In this document: piece by piece, positions 4,932 to 6,446 of the stretch
Layout: every line of letters begins with the position of its first letter
Numbering within the stretch: position 1 is the first letter of the stretch
NCBI GenBank assembly: GCA_000183865.1
Contig: CM001047.1
Span: 1,209,068 to 1,215,513 of the forward strand
Direction: 5' to 3'
DNA: 6,446 nucleotides
Source: Listeria marthii FSL S4-120
Lineage (GTDB): Bacteria > Bacillota > Bacilli > Lactobacillales > Listeriaceae
Position numbers and translations under genes: made by a program
Notes under the pieces: generated by a model
The model's input: the letters and a program-made list of their open reading frames with translations, nothing else
Database searches by the model: none
What the model was told of the DNA's origin: nothing

Positions 4932-6416
4932 TTAGTTGGTAGTTTTCGCAGATTCACGATATTCTTTTTTACCAAAAGTACGAATCGGTGCAGTATCTAC
5001 TTTGTTTAAAATATTATATTTGCGGAATAATACAGTTAGAATGAACGGAACAACGATAGTAATTAACATACATAAGGCAAAAACTGCATAGTATTTAGGG
5101 TTGATGGAGAGAATACCCGGTAAACCACCGACTCCAATTGAGTTCGCCATAACGCCACTTGATACAGAAACAACGGCAGCAATCGCCGAACCAATCATGG
5201 CAGCCACGAAAGGATATAAGTATTTCAAATTAATACCAAACATCGCAGGTTCCGTTACACCTAAATAACAAGAAATAGTTGCAGGAATCGAAACTTGTTC
5301 TTCTTTTTCATTACCACGGTGTAAAAAGATAATTGCTAAAACAGCCGAACCTTGAGCAATGTTAGATAAAGCAATCATCGGCCAAAGGTTGGTTCCATCG
5401 AATTGACTCATTAACTGTAAATCAATGGCATTTGTCATATGATGCAGTCCCGTGACAACGAGCGGGGCATATAAGAAACCAAATAAAGCAGCGAATAACC
5501 AACTAAGTCCGCCAGTTAAACCAGCATAAACAACATTCGAAATCGCGTCGCCAATTTTCCAACCAATAGGTCCGAGGATAACGTGAGCCGCTAGAACGGT
5601 AGGAACGAGAGCAAAGAATGGAACAAAAATCATCGAAATTGCATTTGGAATAAACTTACGTAACCAGATTTCCAGATAGGCTAATAAGAAGCCTGCCATA
5701 ATTGCTGGAATGACTTGTGCCTGATAACCAATCATTTGTACTTGAGCAAACCCAAAATCCCAAACTGGAATATCGCCAGCTTTTGTTTCCACCACACTAT
5801 AAGCATTTAGCAGTTGCGGGGAAACTAGTGTTAAACCAAGGACAATCCCAAGAATTTGTGTGGTTCCCATTTTTTTCGCAATCGACCATGTAATCCCAAC
5901 AGGTAGGAAGTGGAATACAGCCTCACCAATAAGCCACAAGAAACTATAAACACCCGCCCAAAATGGATAAACATCTACAATTGTTTTCGTACCATCTTCT
6001 AAAAACTTAATATCTCCAATAACGTTACGGAAACCAAGAATAAGACCACCAACAACAATTGCGGGAATTAACGGTGTAAAAATTTCAGCTAATCCAGCAA
6101 GCAAACGTTGCAATAAACTCATATTTTTCTTCGCATCTGCTTTGGCATCATCCTTATTTACGCCTTCCACACCGCTAATTTTGGAAAATTCATTATAAAA
6201 AATAGCTACATCATTACCTATAATTACTTGAAATTGTCCAGCTTGTGTAAATGTCCCTTTTACTGCTGGAATGTCTTCAATTGCCGGAATATCGGCATTG
6301 TCTGGATCTTGCAAAACGAAACGCATTCTTGTAGCACAGTGTGTGACAGATGAAATATTTTCCTTGCCACCAATTAATTCTAAAAGAGTGCTTGCATCCT
6401 TTTTATAGTCGACCAT
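4932..6416 (-). CDS. treB: Trehalose-specific PTS permease, EIIBC
   Basis: This 494-residue inner-membrane sugar transporter should import trehalose and phosphorylate it to trehalose 6-phosphate. The EIIB domain (about 1-80) carries the phosphorylated cysteine C27 in ISSVTHCATRMRF. An acidic/lysine linker (about 85-98) leads to the EIIC domain (about 105-465) with some ten hydrophobic segments. Conserved EIIC signatures are TGLHHMTNAID (322-332) and GVTEPAMFGI (386-395). There is no EIIA domain, so phosphate must come from an EIIA encoded elsewhere, as for B. subtilis TreP, which uses the glucose-type EIIA. The ATG follows AAAGGAGG with a 6-base spacer. It is the first gene of treB-treA. A TreR-type palindrome starts 20 bases upstream. 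The sugar assignment relies on similarity to TreB/TreP and on treA; a sucrose or beta-glucoside permease is the alternative. I recall it as lmo1255. Confidence 0.92.
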   Translation of the reverse strand: MVDYKKDASTLLELIGGKENISSVTHCATRMRFVLQDPDNADIPAIEDIPAVKGTFTQAGQFQVIIGNDVAIFYNEFSKISGVEGVNKDDAKADAKKNMSLLQRLLAGLAEIFTPLIPAIVVGGLILGFRNVIGDIKFLEDGTKTIVDVYPFWAGVYSFLWLIGEAVFHFLPVGITWSIAKKMGTTQILGIVLGLTLVSPQLLNAYSVVETKAGDIPVWDFGFAQVQMIGYQAQVIPAIMAGFLLAYLEIWLRKFIPNAISMIFVPFFALVPTVLAAHVILGPIGWKIGDAISNVVYAGLTGGLSWLFAALFGFLYAPLVVTGLHHMTNAIDLQLMSQFDGTNLWPMIALSNIAQGSAVLAIIFLHRGNEKEEQVSIPATISCYLGVTEPAMFGINLKYLYPFVAAMIGSAIAAVVSVSSGVMANSIGVGGLPGILSINPKYYAVFALCMLITIVVPFILTVLFRKYNILNKVDTAPIRTFGKKEYRESAKTTN

Positions 6417-6436
6417 AAAACTTCCTCCTTTTAAAC

Positions 6437-6446
6437 TTGTATATAC
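6437..6446. promoter_or_regulatory. TreR operator, cut off by the window edge
   Basis: TTGTATATAC are the first ten bases of TTGTATATACAA, the palindrome that I know as the TreR operator in Bacillales. The last two bases would be 6447-6448, outside the window. It lies 20 bases upstream of the treB start codon, where a bound repressor would block the promoter or early elongation. The treB promoter itself is not in the window. Confidence 0.6.

Overview
The window looks like chromosomal DNA of a low-GC Gram-positive bacterium, most probably Listeria (L. monocytogenes or a close relative). The reasons are a small PrfA-type Crp/Fnr regulator, AT-rich sequence with strong AGGAGG-type ribosome binding sites, and a gene order that matches my memory of lmo1251-lmo1255 in L. 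monocytogenes EGD-e. That match is recollection, not a search result.

Layout. (1) Positions 1-759 hold a 219-residue PrfA/Crp-family regulator on the + strand. It is preceded by a near-match to the PrfA box, placed 22 bases before a -10 element. (2) On the - strand, converging on it, are a YitT-family membrane protein (1060-1905) and a 64-residue two-helix membrane protein (799-993). A bidirectional terminator at 764-813 ends both directions. (3) The 1906-2102 gap is not empty. It holds a good promoter for the YitT gene and a leader RNA of about 120 nt that ends in an intrinsic terminator just before the ribosome binding site, which is the architecture of an attenuator or riboswitch. (4) At 2103-2372 (- strand) are two tiny tandem genes, 45 and 35 codons, each with a convincing ribosome binding site and each encoding a single-helix membrane peptide. 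(5) Positions 2524-6446 are a trehalose module: treR (+ strand, GntR/UTRA repressor) converges on the treB-treA operon (- strand, PTS EIIBC and phospho-alpha-(1,1)-glucosidase). A strong shared terminator separates them, and a truncated TreR operator palindrome lies at the right edge, upstream of treB.

How it works together. TreB imports trehalose and phosphorylates it to trehalose 6-phosphate. TreA cleaves that to glucose and glucose 6-phosphate. TreR is expected to hold the operon off until trehalose 6-phosphate accumulates. The left half is less well understood: a probably self-regulating PrfA paralogue, a YitT transporter-like protein behind a structured leader, and three small membrane proteins without a known role.

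The points most worth following up are the structured leader of the YitT gene, the PrfA-like box in front of the PrfA paralogue, and the two tiny membrane-protein genes. I saw no mobile elements, tRNA or rRNA genes, or CRISPR arrays.
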